This document shows, one piece after another, positions 54,801-64,000 of a stretch of DNA of 64,000 nt. Source of the DNA: Talaromyces rugulosus (Eukaryota; Ascomycota; Eurotiomycetes; Eurotiales; Trichocomaceae); NCBI RefSeq assembly GCF_013368755.1, contig NC_049564.1:4410001-4474000 (forward strand), in the 5' to 3' direction. Both the position numbers and the translations under genes were made by a program. Each line of letters starts with the position of its first letter. The stretch's first letter is position 1. A model generated the notes under the pieces. It was not told the origin of the DNA, did not search any database, and saw only the letters and a list, made by a program, of their open reading frames with translations.

Positions 54801-55916
54801 CCCTTCGTGGAGAATGTCAACGGCCGCCAGGAACCGCTTGTCTGATATCCTCTGCTCCAGTTTTTCCGGGAGCAATCGAATTTCTTGAATGTGGTTGAAC
54901 AGTTGCAGTATATCGTCATAGTCCTGCGATGATGTTGCGAGTCCTTGCAGCTCTGGTTTTGTCGTAATCAGGCCGGACTTGGCCTCCTCGAGCGAATGTC
55001 GAAGCGTGCGGACACGGCCCTGCGAACTGTGGATGCTCGACTGGATTTTGTGATATGTACCGATGGAACTGTTGAAGCCTTGGTGGTGCTCTAATCAAAG
55101 CCATAGATTAGCGAGGGCAACCCCAAACATTAATAAATGAACATACCGTTGACAATGCTCTTCAATGTCTTTTGAATCTGCTTTTGCGTCTGGAGAAAAT
55201 CCGGCTCTCGGTCTGCTTTGCCGAGGGTACTGTTGTCCATCAACTGCAGAGCTACTTGCACGGGCGTACAGTCATCGGATGCCATAAAGTCCCAGCTGCG
55301 TTGAATTTTCTGCAGAATATCTTCACCAGTCCATTAGAATCGATTCCTTGAAGCAAAGTAAGAGAGGGGGAAAACACCCACCTTCAATCGACTGAGGCGC
55401 GCGTCCTCCTCCTCCATTCACAACCTCTGGGCGACTTGGCTGCGGCATTTCAGGAAGGCTGGGCTGCGTCGGTCTGAGATAGTCGCCCTCACCAGCTTCA
55501 GCGCGCCGTCTGGGGGGCGGCCCCGTATTCGCCGCATTCGCATCTCGCGGCCGCGACCGCGACGCAGAAGTATTGGCGCCTCGATCCCAGTCTGGCCAAT
55601 TGCGTCCGTATTCTCGATCTCTATCTCTGTCTCCATCTCTTCCGCGAGATCCAGGCGACGTCCCGGTAGTAGTAGCCAGAGGCTGCGGCGGTTCGTCGTT
55701 GTAGAATCCACCATATCCACCAGGACGACGGTCGCGATCCCTGTCTCTATCTCTTTCTCTGCCTCCGCTTCCCCCTCCATAGCCATTCACGCCGTGTCTG
55801 TCCGGGCTGTCGCCGTATCCTGCTCCTGCTCCTCCTCCATTTCCCCCATTTCCCCCGCGGCCGCCGTGATCGGACGGATATCCGTATCCGTTTGCGTAGG
55901 GATTGCGACCACTCAT
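51900..55916 (-). CDS. sec8: Exocyst complex subunit SEC8
   Basis: Nine exons, complement(51900..52853, 52904..53011, 53066..53208, 53261..53396, 53452..53895, 53947..54063, 54114..55090, 55147..55320, 55382..55916); 1195 aa. The first 178 residues are a Gly/Arg/Asp-rich low-complexity extension (GYGGGSGGRERDRDRDR type repeats). The conserved Sec8 N-domain begins at about residue 179 (DILQKIQRSWDFMASDDCTP), with FNSSIGTYHKIQSSI and a coiled coil. Further hallmark pieces are IRSLLHDYLATD and the C-terminal LSEVMWDSK. Family role: tethers secretory vesicles at the plasma membrane with the other exocyst subunits, acting at hyphal tips and septa. Intron phases agree at all eight joints. Start is the first ATG of the open frame; a shorter start inside the repeat zone cannot be excluded. 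Confidence 0.92.
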
Positions 55917-56366
55917 AACAATTCTCGGTCAATCGAGTTTCTTTGTGGAAGTTATTATTTGCGCCCGAGGCGAGCGTCGAGTTGAGAGGTAGTCGGTTTG
56001 GTAGCGAGCCTACTTAGGTCCGAGGAATCGAATGACTGCGCATGTTCTCAGCGGCGGGGGTTTTGAGAACGTGGGGCCGTGAGCTTCAAGTAGATTCAAA
56101 CAAGCGCTCTTTTGCAGTGATATATGATTCTTTATTTGACGGGGACAGAATTGCTTCAGAATGTTAAAAGTTGTGTTGTCGTGTTGTTAGCCTGACAAGA
56201 AGGAAGGAGGAGCCCGCCAGATGTTGCGGAACCAACGGCTCCACACGAGCTTGTCTCCCGCACGCTGTCATTGGCCGTTACATCTAATGTCTGTACAATC
56301 TATAATAATCAACCTGTATATTCAAATGCCATCGTATGTATGTATCTTCTTTTGTTTTACAAGCGT
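55917..56366. other. Intergenic: SEC8 promoter / aminopeptidase 3' flank
   Basis: 450 bp of promoter and 3' UTR. A small plus-strand frame at 56221..56460 overlaps the aminopeptidase terminator region and is not supported. Confidence 0.5.
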
Positions 56367-58868
56367 TTATTTCAAAGGCTGCGTTTCTCTTTTCAGCCAG
56401 GCCGAGGTCACCTCATCCTGCGTGAAGAATCCATTCGTCTTCTCCCACACCTCGGTGTGATAGTCGTTCACCCATTTGACTTCGGACTCGCTCAAAAGAG
56501 ACTTCTCAATCAGGTTCTGTCCAATCGGGGTCATGGTAACATGCTCAAATCCTAGCCAAGGCTTGTCGCCAAATTTATGTGCCGTTTCAACCTCACGAGC
56601 CATGATGATGTCTAGGAAATGCATCAGTACGGGAAGCTGTATTTAGCGTAATATGTTTTAAGGCTAAACTCACTTTCGATACGGATGCCAAACTTGCCGT
56701 CTTCGTAGTATCCAGGCTCTGTCGAACAAATTAGTAAACTAGAGTACAAATACTGGTTGTGCACTTACCGTCAGAGATCACGTTTCCGGCAGACAAGGGG
56801 ACTTCAGAGTACTGGACACGGGTGCCAACTCCAATAGGCCCTTCGTGAACATTCTGCATATAATGTCAATAATTTAGATCGTCACATGCGCCACGGGAAG
56901 ATCGGGAGAGAGAAACGTACCAAGTATGCACCCACGCCGTGGCCAGTGCCATGAAGATAGTCAAGACCGTGGTGCCACAAATGCTGACGTGCCAATGCGT
57001 CAAGAGCAAACCCGCTTGTGCCTTTGGGGAACACGGCCGTGTCCAGGGCAATGAGGCCCTTGAGTACCAAAGTAAAAGCCTTCTTTTCCAATTCGGTAGG
57101 GTTGCCAAAGTGAAACGTCCGTGTGGTATCGGTTGTGCCATCCAGGTATTGAGCACCTGAATCGCAGAGGTAGATAGCAGTGGGATCAATTATTGAGCAG
57201 TAACCTTTCTCTGGCTTGTAGTGAATGACGGCTGCATTAGGCCCAGTGGATGAGATGGTGTCAAAGGAAAGACCGACGAATCTGTCGTGTTTCGAGCGGA
57301 TCTGCTCGAGTTTATCGGCACCGTCGACTTCGTCTAGGGTAGATTTCTTGTTGATCAGCTCGTTCTCCAACCATGCAAAGTACTCAGTCAGTGCTGCGCC
57401 ATCCCGAACGTGACAGTCTCTCATGCCTTTCAACTCGACTTCGTTTTTAATGGCCTTGGCATCGGAAATTGAGCTGCGAATCTCGTCCGCCTTGCCCTCG
57501 CCACCCAAGCTAAGGCTAAGTGCCCATGAGGCTTTGTTCGAGAGAAGATACTTGGTGGTGGCTCCACTGTCTGTTGTCGAAGCTTTGGCCGCAAGTGTTT
57601 TTGCGTCGGCGAAAATCGAGTCATAGGGTTTAATGACCACGTCCGAGCCGAGATGAGCCTTCACCTCCGGGGTCAACTTCTCCTCATCAACATAAAGTTC
57701 TGCTGTATCGGGAGTGATGACTGCGTATGAGAAGAACACGGGGTTGTACGGGATGCTTTAAGATAATTTAGCCAGCAGAACGGAGAAGTTTGAGGGGATA
57801 GTTGGTCATACTCATTTCCTCGTAAATTGAAAAGCCACGCGATTTCATCGAGAACGGCTGCAGCCCTGCGTTAGCAATTGAGAAAGAGAAACGACAAAAG
57901 TCTGCTCACAGATAATGAAAGCGGCACGCTTCTTTGTTTTCAGCTCCTTCCGGATATCTGCAATCTTCTCCTGGAAAGGCTTGCCAGCATAGTTGTCGGG
58001 GTGCACCTTGACCTTTTCGCGTGGCCGCGACGGACGTTCCTCTCCCCAGATTTGGTCAACCAGGTTCTGCTCAATGCCTACCAGCTTTGCGCCGTTCTTG
58101 CCGAGAGAGTCGGAAAGTTTGCGCGCACTAGCTAAGAGTTCTCCATTAGTCTGACAACTACTTGATGCGGACAAAGATCTCCTGGTCTTACCAGCAGTGA
58201 TGACTGCGGGGTCGACACCCACGGATTTTCCTCCCTCGGCCTGTTCTGCGATCCTGTATCCGCCTTTGTTAACAATATGCGACGCGAGCTTTTGTTAAGA
58301 CGCGTGTCCAATTACCATTCCTGCCATGTGAGAACACCCTCCAGCCCCCTCTTGAGAAGAGTCCAGTTGCTATCGAGCTGTTTCGCAGCTTGGTTGAAAT
58401 ACCGGCCGTCGGTGGAGAGGGCGGCGGCGCTGGTCGATATGACGGCAGTTCCAGCGGAACCTGTGAAGCCAGAAATGAATTCTATTGTGAAAATAATAAG
58501 CGAGTGTACTTGTACGCGATCTGTAGATCGAGGAAATATTACCACGGCGCGCGTCGCAATGAGCGATGTATTCGGACTGGTGGCTGTCTTCAGAGGGCAC
58601 AACTAGATTCCGGCGCATTTAGTTTTAGTCAATGACGACAACAAAGAAGCATCAGGAATGACGGCGTACTGTACACATCCACTTGATGCTGCTTCATCAA
58701 CTCTCTGAGCCTCACCAGGCGCTTCGACGTATCGATTGTCTCCATGTCGACGGCACGGAGTATGGTGGTGTTGGAAAAAGCCCTCCTCGGAGCAGACGAG
58801 ACGAAGCGCAAAGACGATGAAAGCGACGCAGCAGACTGCAGACGACACAGAGAGCGACTGAAGAGCAT
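56367..58868 (-). CDS. ampp: Xaa-Pro aminopeptidase P (M24B)
   Basis: Ten exons, complement(56367..56611, 56674..56718, 56769..56853, 56921..57755, 57812..57857, 57910..58131, 58192..58253, 58316..58481, 58543..58602, 58670..58868); 654 aa, which from memory matches the annotated length of Aspergillus AMPP. Two N-terminal creatinase-like domains ([23 protein letters not shown]) precede the M24 fold. The five metal ligands are visible: Asp450 ([10 protein letters not shown]), Asp461, His524 ([10 protein letters not shown]), Glu559 (EPGYYEDG) and Glu573 (GIRIEN). It removes N-terminal residues before proline, using two divalent metal ions. A basic, Ser-rich first 40 residues ([10 protein letters not shown]..) looks like a mitochondrial presequence, with an internal Met42 (METIDTSKR) fitting a cytosolic form. 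An in-frame ATG at 58976 would lengthen it further. Confidence 0.95.
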
Positions 58869-59448
58869 GGGACCGGAAAAGACGAGCACAAGCGGGGAGG
58901 CAAAGGAGCAGTGGCAGTAGTGGTGGGGGTTGTCTGCTGGTCTCGTGCTTGCGTGCTGGCTGGCGGTGGCTAACACTGGCTACCATCGGGCCTCACCTCC
59001 AGCGTTGGCGCTAGCGGCGTACATATGTAGATCCTGCCAAGACCTTCTATATATTATTATTATTATTTAATCATATTTAACGTCTATACCGAGCCCTAGG
59101 CTATGACAGACAGTGACCTTCTATATAGATAATAGCATAACTACTGCTTTCCATGAAAAATACGAGAAACTGCTCGACTTATCGTTTCGTATAGTGGAAT
59201 TCTCCCTAATTATTGTATGCCTCATGGACATGTATGCTAACGTTAACTGGTCTCGCTGCCTTGTAGTGTCTCTAAGGACATCTCGTCCAGGATAGCAATG
59301 ATAATAAGCCGAGAGAGTATGGTAGAAGCCAGTAAACACGAATAGTTGAGTACACGGCAGGGATATAATATAAAGGATAGTAGTATTGCAAGCTGCAAAC
59401 CTGTCCCACATGATAATCTCCCTACGAGTCCACTTGCCTTCTCAAACA
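58869..59448. other. Intergenic: aminopeptidase promoter / Est1-type 3' flank
   Basis: About 580 bp. ATT-rich at 59050-59070. No gene recognised. Confidence 0.5.
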
Positions 59449-61889
59449 TCAGTCAGCCATCGTTATATCTACATCTATCTGCTCAGCCGTGACGCCTAGG
59501 ATCTGATGCTGTCCAGCTACCTCGGAAAGCTCGTCTGCAAACCGAGTCGCACAAAAAGCACGCTCTTGTTGATTATATTCAATCCAGCATTTCACCTACA
59601 CCGCACAGTCAGAAACTACATTTACTCGTACAACCGAGCAACTCACCTTGGCAATCTGAAGACCCAACCAGAGGCACCGTCGCGTCCGTGGCACAATCGC
59701 CGATGGAAGCTCAATAGACCGCTCCTCGTAGTCGGCTGTTTCATTGAAGAAGTCTACTGGATAATAAAGCTGGCTCCATGCTAAACCTCGAATCAAAAAG
59801 TCTTCTGGCAGTTGTCGTGCAGAGCCTGTCTCGTGTACAGGGAATTCCTCGCAGGAAATTTTTGTCATATCTGTCTCCGGCTTGATGAGCGAGTTTAAAA
59901 AGGTAGCAATTCGCTTCCAGGGCACGTCTGCTTGTATAAATTCCATACTTTTCGGGACTAGAGCTGTGCACCAAAGGAATGCTAAAGAAAGATGAGCAGA
60001 TGGTAAAACTTTCCGATCACCCACTCGTTGAAGAATGGCATCCAAAGTGACAAACGCTAGATGAGAAGCAAAGGAGACTGTCTGGTCGCTGCTCTCAAAT
60101 TTTACTTCGGCGCTGTTTGGAGCCCTTCGAAGCTTTGTTATACTCTCTTCACGTGGCTGGGTTTTCCAATGCTGACAAGCAGCATCTATGATTTCGGATT
60201 TTGGTTTTTGAAGGTATTTGCTTTCAAACATTGGGAAAAGACGTGCGTCTGTATGACCAAAGTCGAATATGGCAGCATAATTTGCAGACATGATATAAAC
60301 GGCCTGTTCTCGGAATACCGTCCCAGCAGACTCAATATGAGCATCAAGCTGACTGAGAAATTCGTCGGCCAATGAGAGACATTGGGCGATTTCACCCCGG
60401 GTGAAAAACAGCCCATGCACTTTAACGAATGTTGCTAAAACCGGTGGATTTGATGGATTCACTGGTCTGCTGGCGTCTAAAAGAGGCCCAAACACTAGTG
60501 ATATACTATCTCGTGTATTGGTGAATGGCTCAGTGCTGGTCAAAGCCTTGGAATAATAAAATAATTGCTGGAGCAAGTTTGGTCGTGCCAAAACAGCATG
60601 ATGATGTTGAAGACGTCCAACTTCAGGGGTCTTATCAGCTGCTCTACCATACCAATATCTGGAAACAGCGCTCCATGTATCCCTATCACGCATATCTACC
60701 TCTTCAACAGCCATTCTATAGCGGGCTAGATCACCCAAGCATTCAATCCACGTTCCTTCAAACGCAGGAATGCTTTCTAAAAGCAAACTCATCATAGAAT
60801 ACGCCATGTAAATAAACGTGAGCATATGTTCGAGAGACCCAGGAAGTCTTTTCCGCAGCAATTCAAGAAATGAATGAATACCATATCGCCACATCCGAGA
60901 AGGCATTGAATACTTCTCGGCCAATTTCTTGAGCACTGTGCTCGCCAGAGGGTGGTTGGAGGCAAGAAAGAAATCATAATGTTCGTGTAAGAGTGTTCTG
61001 TGGAGTGCAATGAGAGCTTGCCATTGCACGTGTTTCAACTCGTCGGGGTTTTCAGTTTGCTGCTTATCAATGTCGATGCATTTTTTCTCGACCATGACAA
61101 GGCCAGCATAAATAGCCCGGACCTCGTTAATCAGCTGGTCTTCAGTGATAATATGAGCCTCAGGCTGCAAAAAGATGCCGCTGGATCTGTATGTTTCACA
61201 AGAGGGTGGTTTTGATTTTGCTCGATAGCTTGATAGTGACGGGCGAGGTTTCTCCGCGTCAACAACATGCTGAAAACCTTGTGGCTGCAAGTCGCCTTGA
61301 TTGGATTGTTTAACACCGGCAGATTGAGAGTGTGCCGGTGAACTACCGTCGGTGTCGTGTAAACTTCCGCGAGCGACGTTGCTCAGTGCGTCTGCATCAT
61401 GAGATGCTCTATGTGATCGAGTTTGACCGGACTCTGTCGGAATAGGAGCTTCTAGCGCCTTTTGCGTTGTCGCATGATTGTAACTCTCCGCCAAAAGACC
61501 AGAGAGTTCCGGAGCCGGTTGGTGTTTAGTTGAAGACGCAGATGCTGGGGTGTGGATGGGACTGTCATTCTCGGATGAACTGGAGCTTCCAGTACGAATA
61601 TGAAGCTCTCCGAAGCGATCCGCGCCGGGAGAAGTGGCAGCCGAAGGAGGATCGGCTGTCGCTCCAGACAAGTATGCGAGAGTTGAGACTCCCTGCGTCT
61701 CATTTTCGTGCTGTCGGTGTTTGTCTTTCAAGACGCTGATGTGCCTTGCGAATCTTAGCTGCATGCAATAAAAACAAAGAGCTTATGTGGTCTCACCTCT
61801 GGTTGTCCATTATTAGTCTTGGAGACGCTGCCCGCAAATGATTCTTCTCGAGTATTGACCAGACACGTACAATATTGTAGGTTACACAT
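59449..61889 (-). CDS. Est1/SMG7-type DNA/RNA-binding domain protein
   Basis: Three exons, complement(59449..59595, 59647..61758, 61797..61889); 783 aa. After a Ser/Pro-rich first 190 residues comes a helical, TPR-like Est1 region (VRAIYAGLVMVEKKCIDID, RTLLHEHYDFFLASNHPL) and the DNA/RNA-binding Est1 domain (WIECLGDLARYRM, RYWYGRAADKTPEVGRL, LARPNLLQQLFYYSKAL). The third exon, ending GVTAEQ, is rebuilt by a 51-nt intron and gives the expected short tail after the RRCLWLGLQIAK block. The family covers yeast Est1/Ebs1 and SMG5/6/7 of nonsense-mediated decay; fungal paralogues of this length are mostly uncharacterised. Exon 1 (MCNLQYCTC) is the least certain part and a further 5' exon is possible. 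No PIN domain seen. Confidence 0.85.
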
Positions 61890-62728
61890 TATCACACAGA
61901 ACAATGGCGGAAAAAGCGTGGTGACTGATGGAAGAGTTAGCGGTGATTAAGAGAGCTCGGAGCTGGCTGGAGCGTGAAAGAGCCGCTTACAAAGGTTCGC
62001 ATAATCATATAGAGGCGAATCTAAAAGCTGAAAATAAAAACCCGGGTGTTGTCCGAGAGAGGGAGGTCAGCAAGTTCAAATAGCCGAAAACGTCACGATG
62101 TTGAGGTTCCGATATTGTCAGTTGTCCGCGGACCACGATGAGGCTCTACGTCCTCCTGCAAGGCAGCGGCTAGGAGGTGCGGCCGGTGTGGGGGTCGGGT
62201 CACATGCCGCTGTGGTAGTAGGCAGCCTCGCCATGGGCACTTTGAATCCCGAGTTATAATAATGACTTGGTTTTAATCTGTCTTTGATTTCTCGCTGAAT
62301 TACCCAGAGCTCTTCGTAATCTCATGGCCGTGTGTCGCTTTCCACCCTTCAAAGAGCGGGAATATGTCACCACCGGTCAGTATTTGTGCGACTCGCGTCT
62401 AGATGCGAGGCTGAACTTGTCTTTGTGATACGTACTTGCAAACTAGTCTGATCTCATGTTGCGATTCTAAATCGAAGCATCAGCCTAGGGCATTTTTCAA
62501 GCCCCGAACAACTAGACACCATTAAAAAGAGATTAATGCATGACACACGTCAACTGTGGTTGTCTGGTTGTACCCGGGTGATTTTGTTGCAGTTTAAAGA
62601 AACAGCATTGATGACACCATGTGAGCTATTTTAAAATCCGCTGACCTATTGATCAATGTGATACTACATATGCATAAGGAGCTGAAACTGGTTACACCAA
62701 GAATGTAGAATATTTCATGTTAGGACAT

Positions 62729-62756
62729 ACATACATGTGTAACGATACATGTATGT
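62729..62756. repeat. Inverted repeat, 10-bp arms
   Basis: ACATACATGT and its exact complement ACATGTATGT separated by 8 nt. Simple-sequence origin is likely. Confidence 0.7.
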
Positions 62757-63010
62757 TCGACTTTCCAAATGTGGTCTTTTCCATGTTATAGATGCAGCAG
62801 CCCAAACAGGCACTACAATTAATTGATGTTAATATTTTTCATTAAGGCCAGAATTGGCCATGTTTTCCCCCTAGTGAGTGCTAGCTAGGATATCAATTTA
62901 TATTGCTTATTGTATACGCTGACACCAGGCTGACATCCACGCACTAGTTGACGTAAATGCCATCGCTCGGCTGATGACATCAATTGATTAATAGGCATAA
63001 ATTCTATTGA

Positions 63011-63037
63011 CCGAAGTGTGCATGGAGCACACTTCGG
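63011..63037. repeat. Perfect hairpin, 11-bp stem and 5-nt loop
   Basis: CCGAAGTGTGC / GCACACTTCGG around an ATGGA loop, in a region without a recognised gene. GC-rich compared with its surroundings. Could be a terminator-like or regulatory structure, or part of a small decayed element; no flanking terminal repeats found. Confidence 0.75.
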
Positions 63038-64000
63038 CCTCCGAACCTCATTTTTGAGATATAAATACATCCATGCCTGGCGCAAGGCTGAGGTCACTTT
63101 CCCCCCAAAAAAATGGTTCATTAACTCATGCTCAGCTGGGTCACGAACAAGGCTGAGATATGTTGGTCAGCACGTTGCATAAATTTATAACATTGAGTCG
63201 ACCACTAAAATCCAACGCCATCTGCTACACTGAGACACGTAACATTACTATTTATGTCTCCATGTCTGAGTAATACCCCATTTGGCTTATACATGTACCT
63301 AATGTTTCAATGTTTTCTAATACCGATTCCAGAATCCATTGATAATATAAATATTGAGCATTTGAATACTGACAAGGCTGGCTACATAGTGATATAGCGA
63401 ACAAAAAACCTGGTGTATCATTGTACCATCCAATGGCTTCAAATGTTAGCCCTAACCGGCTAGGGACTTGTTGCCCTTCAATCTCCGGTTTCACTTTACA
63501 AGTTCCTTGCCCCATCTGAAAACGACGGTTTGTTTTCTATGCTGGTCATAGCGGATAGTCGGCAATCCTTCACGATGAAAAAATGCCTCAGAAAATACGA
63601 GCCTCGAAAGAGCGGTCAGCGAACAGCGGAAACGCGCATAATCGATCCGGAATAAAATCAACCCAAGAATGCTTTCTATGGCAAACGACCACGAAGTTAT
63701 CAAATATAACTTTTCTTGACGGCAAGTTTGAGTCGGTTTCAAAATGTTCCGGGAGTAATATCCTTGCACGTTTGGAAATTCCGTTTGGTTGCTATAATAG
63801 TAACCGGCTATTGCCCACCTCCCATTGCTAGTGGACGAATCTACGCCTGAGATTTTTTTTCTTTTCAAAAAAAGAAAAAGGAAGAAAAGAAGAAAAAAAA
63901 AACCAGTGAGATACCAATGTGCTGGCCTGCTCCGCTCAGGTTCTGCGCGGCACAGACTCCGGTAAAGCCTGATGGGGGTTTTTGTTTTTGCATTACGCAG

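Larger units (their letters stand above)
61890..64000. other. Right-edge intergenic region
   Basis: 2.1 kb without a recognised gene. Left part: promoter of the Est1-type gene. A 78-codon frame (62885..63121, -), an 87-codon frame (63252..63515, -) and a 125-codon frame (63491..63868, -) follow each other on the minus strand but match no family I know. Two short perfect inverted repeats are listed separately. Confidence 0.5.

Noticed and set aside
63491..63868. 125-codon minus-strand frame at the right edge
   Set aside because: No domain recognised; it follows other short frames and may be a relic, but the support is too weak.

Overview
This window is a 64 kb piece of a filamentous ascomycete genome. 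Short spliceosomal introns (about 46-90 nt, GT-AG), Zn2Cys6 regulators, a cutinase, an expansin-like wall protein, DUF2841 and DUF3405 families and a 654-residue aminopeptidase P all point to Eurotiomycetes, most likely Eurotiales (Aspergillus/Penicillium/Talaromyces type). The order-level call is inference. No viral, plasmid, CRISPR, rRNA or tRNA signal was seen. All exon models below were built by hand from reading frames and splice sites.

Layout, left to right. 1-7849: 3' part of a VMS1/ANKZF1 ribosome-rescue gene (-), a DapA-family aldolase (+), a Q-rich Zn2Cys6 regulator (-) and a DUF2841 protein (-). 7850-17223: 9.4 kb in which I find no gene. 17224-34847: a Ycf1/Bpt1-type ABCC transporter (-), a pfkB sugar kinase close to ketohexokinase (+), a SAC3/GANP mRNA-export protein (+), the N-terminal amidase NTA1 (+), a frameshifted HNH-nuclease-like gene (-) and the bHLH factor CBF1 (+). 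36400-45575: a Yor1-type ABCC transporter (+), convergent with a second Zn2Cys6 regulator (-), then a secreted cutinase (+). 46281-61889: five genes in tandem on the minus strand: DUF3405 membrane protein, secreted expansin-like protein, exocyst subunit SEC8, aminopeptidase P and an Est1/SMG7-type protein. 61890-64000: nothing recognised.

The genes are mostly independent housekeeping functions (protein quality control, mRNA export, exocytosis, peptide turnover), mixed with adaptive functions: two full-length ABCC pumps, a cutinase, an expansin-like protein and pathway-type regulators. No classical biosynthetic cluster is present. The most interesting points are three possible lesions or switches: a GGA/CCT microsatellite that throws the expansin-like gene out of frame between its signal peptide and its domain; a decayed HNH gene with intact 3' exons; and an ambiguous or frameshifted junction in the second Zn2Cys6 gene. 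The unusually long gene-free stretch upstream of the DUF2841 gene and an overlapping upstream ORF on CBF1 are also notable.
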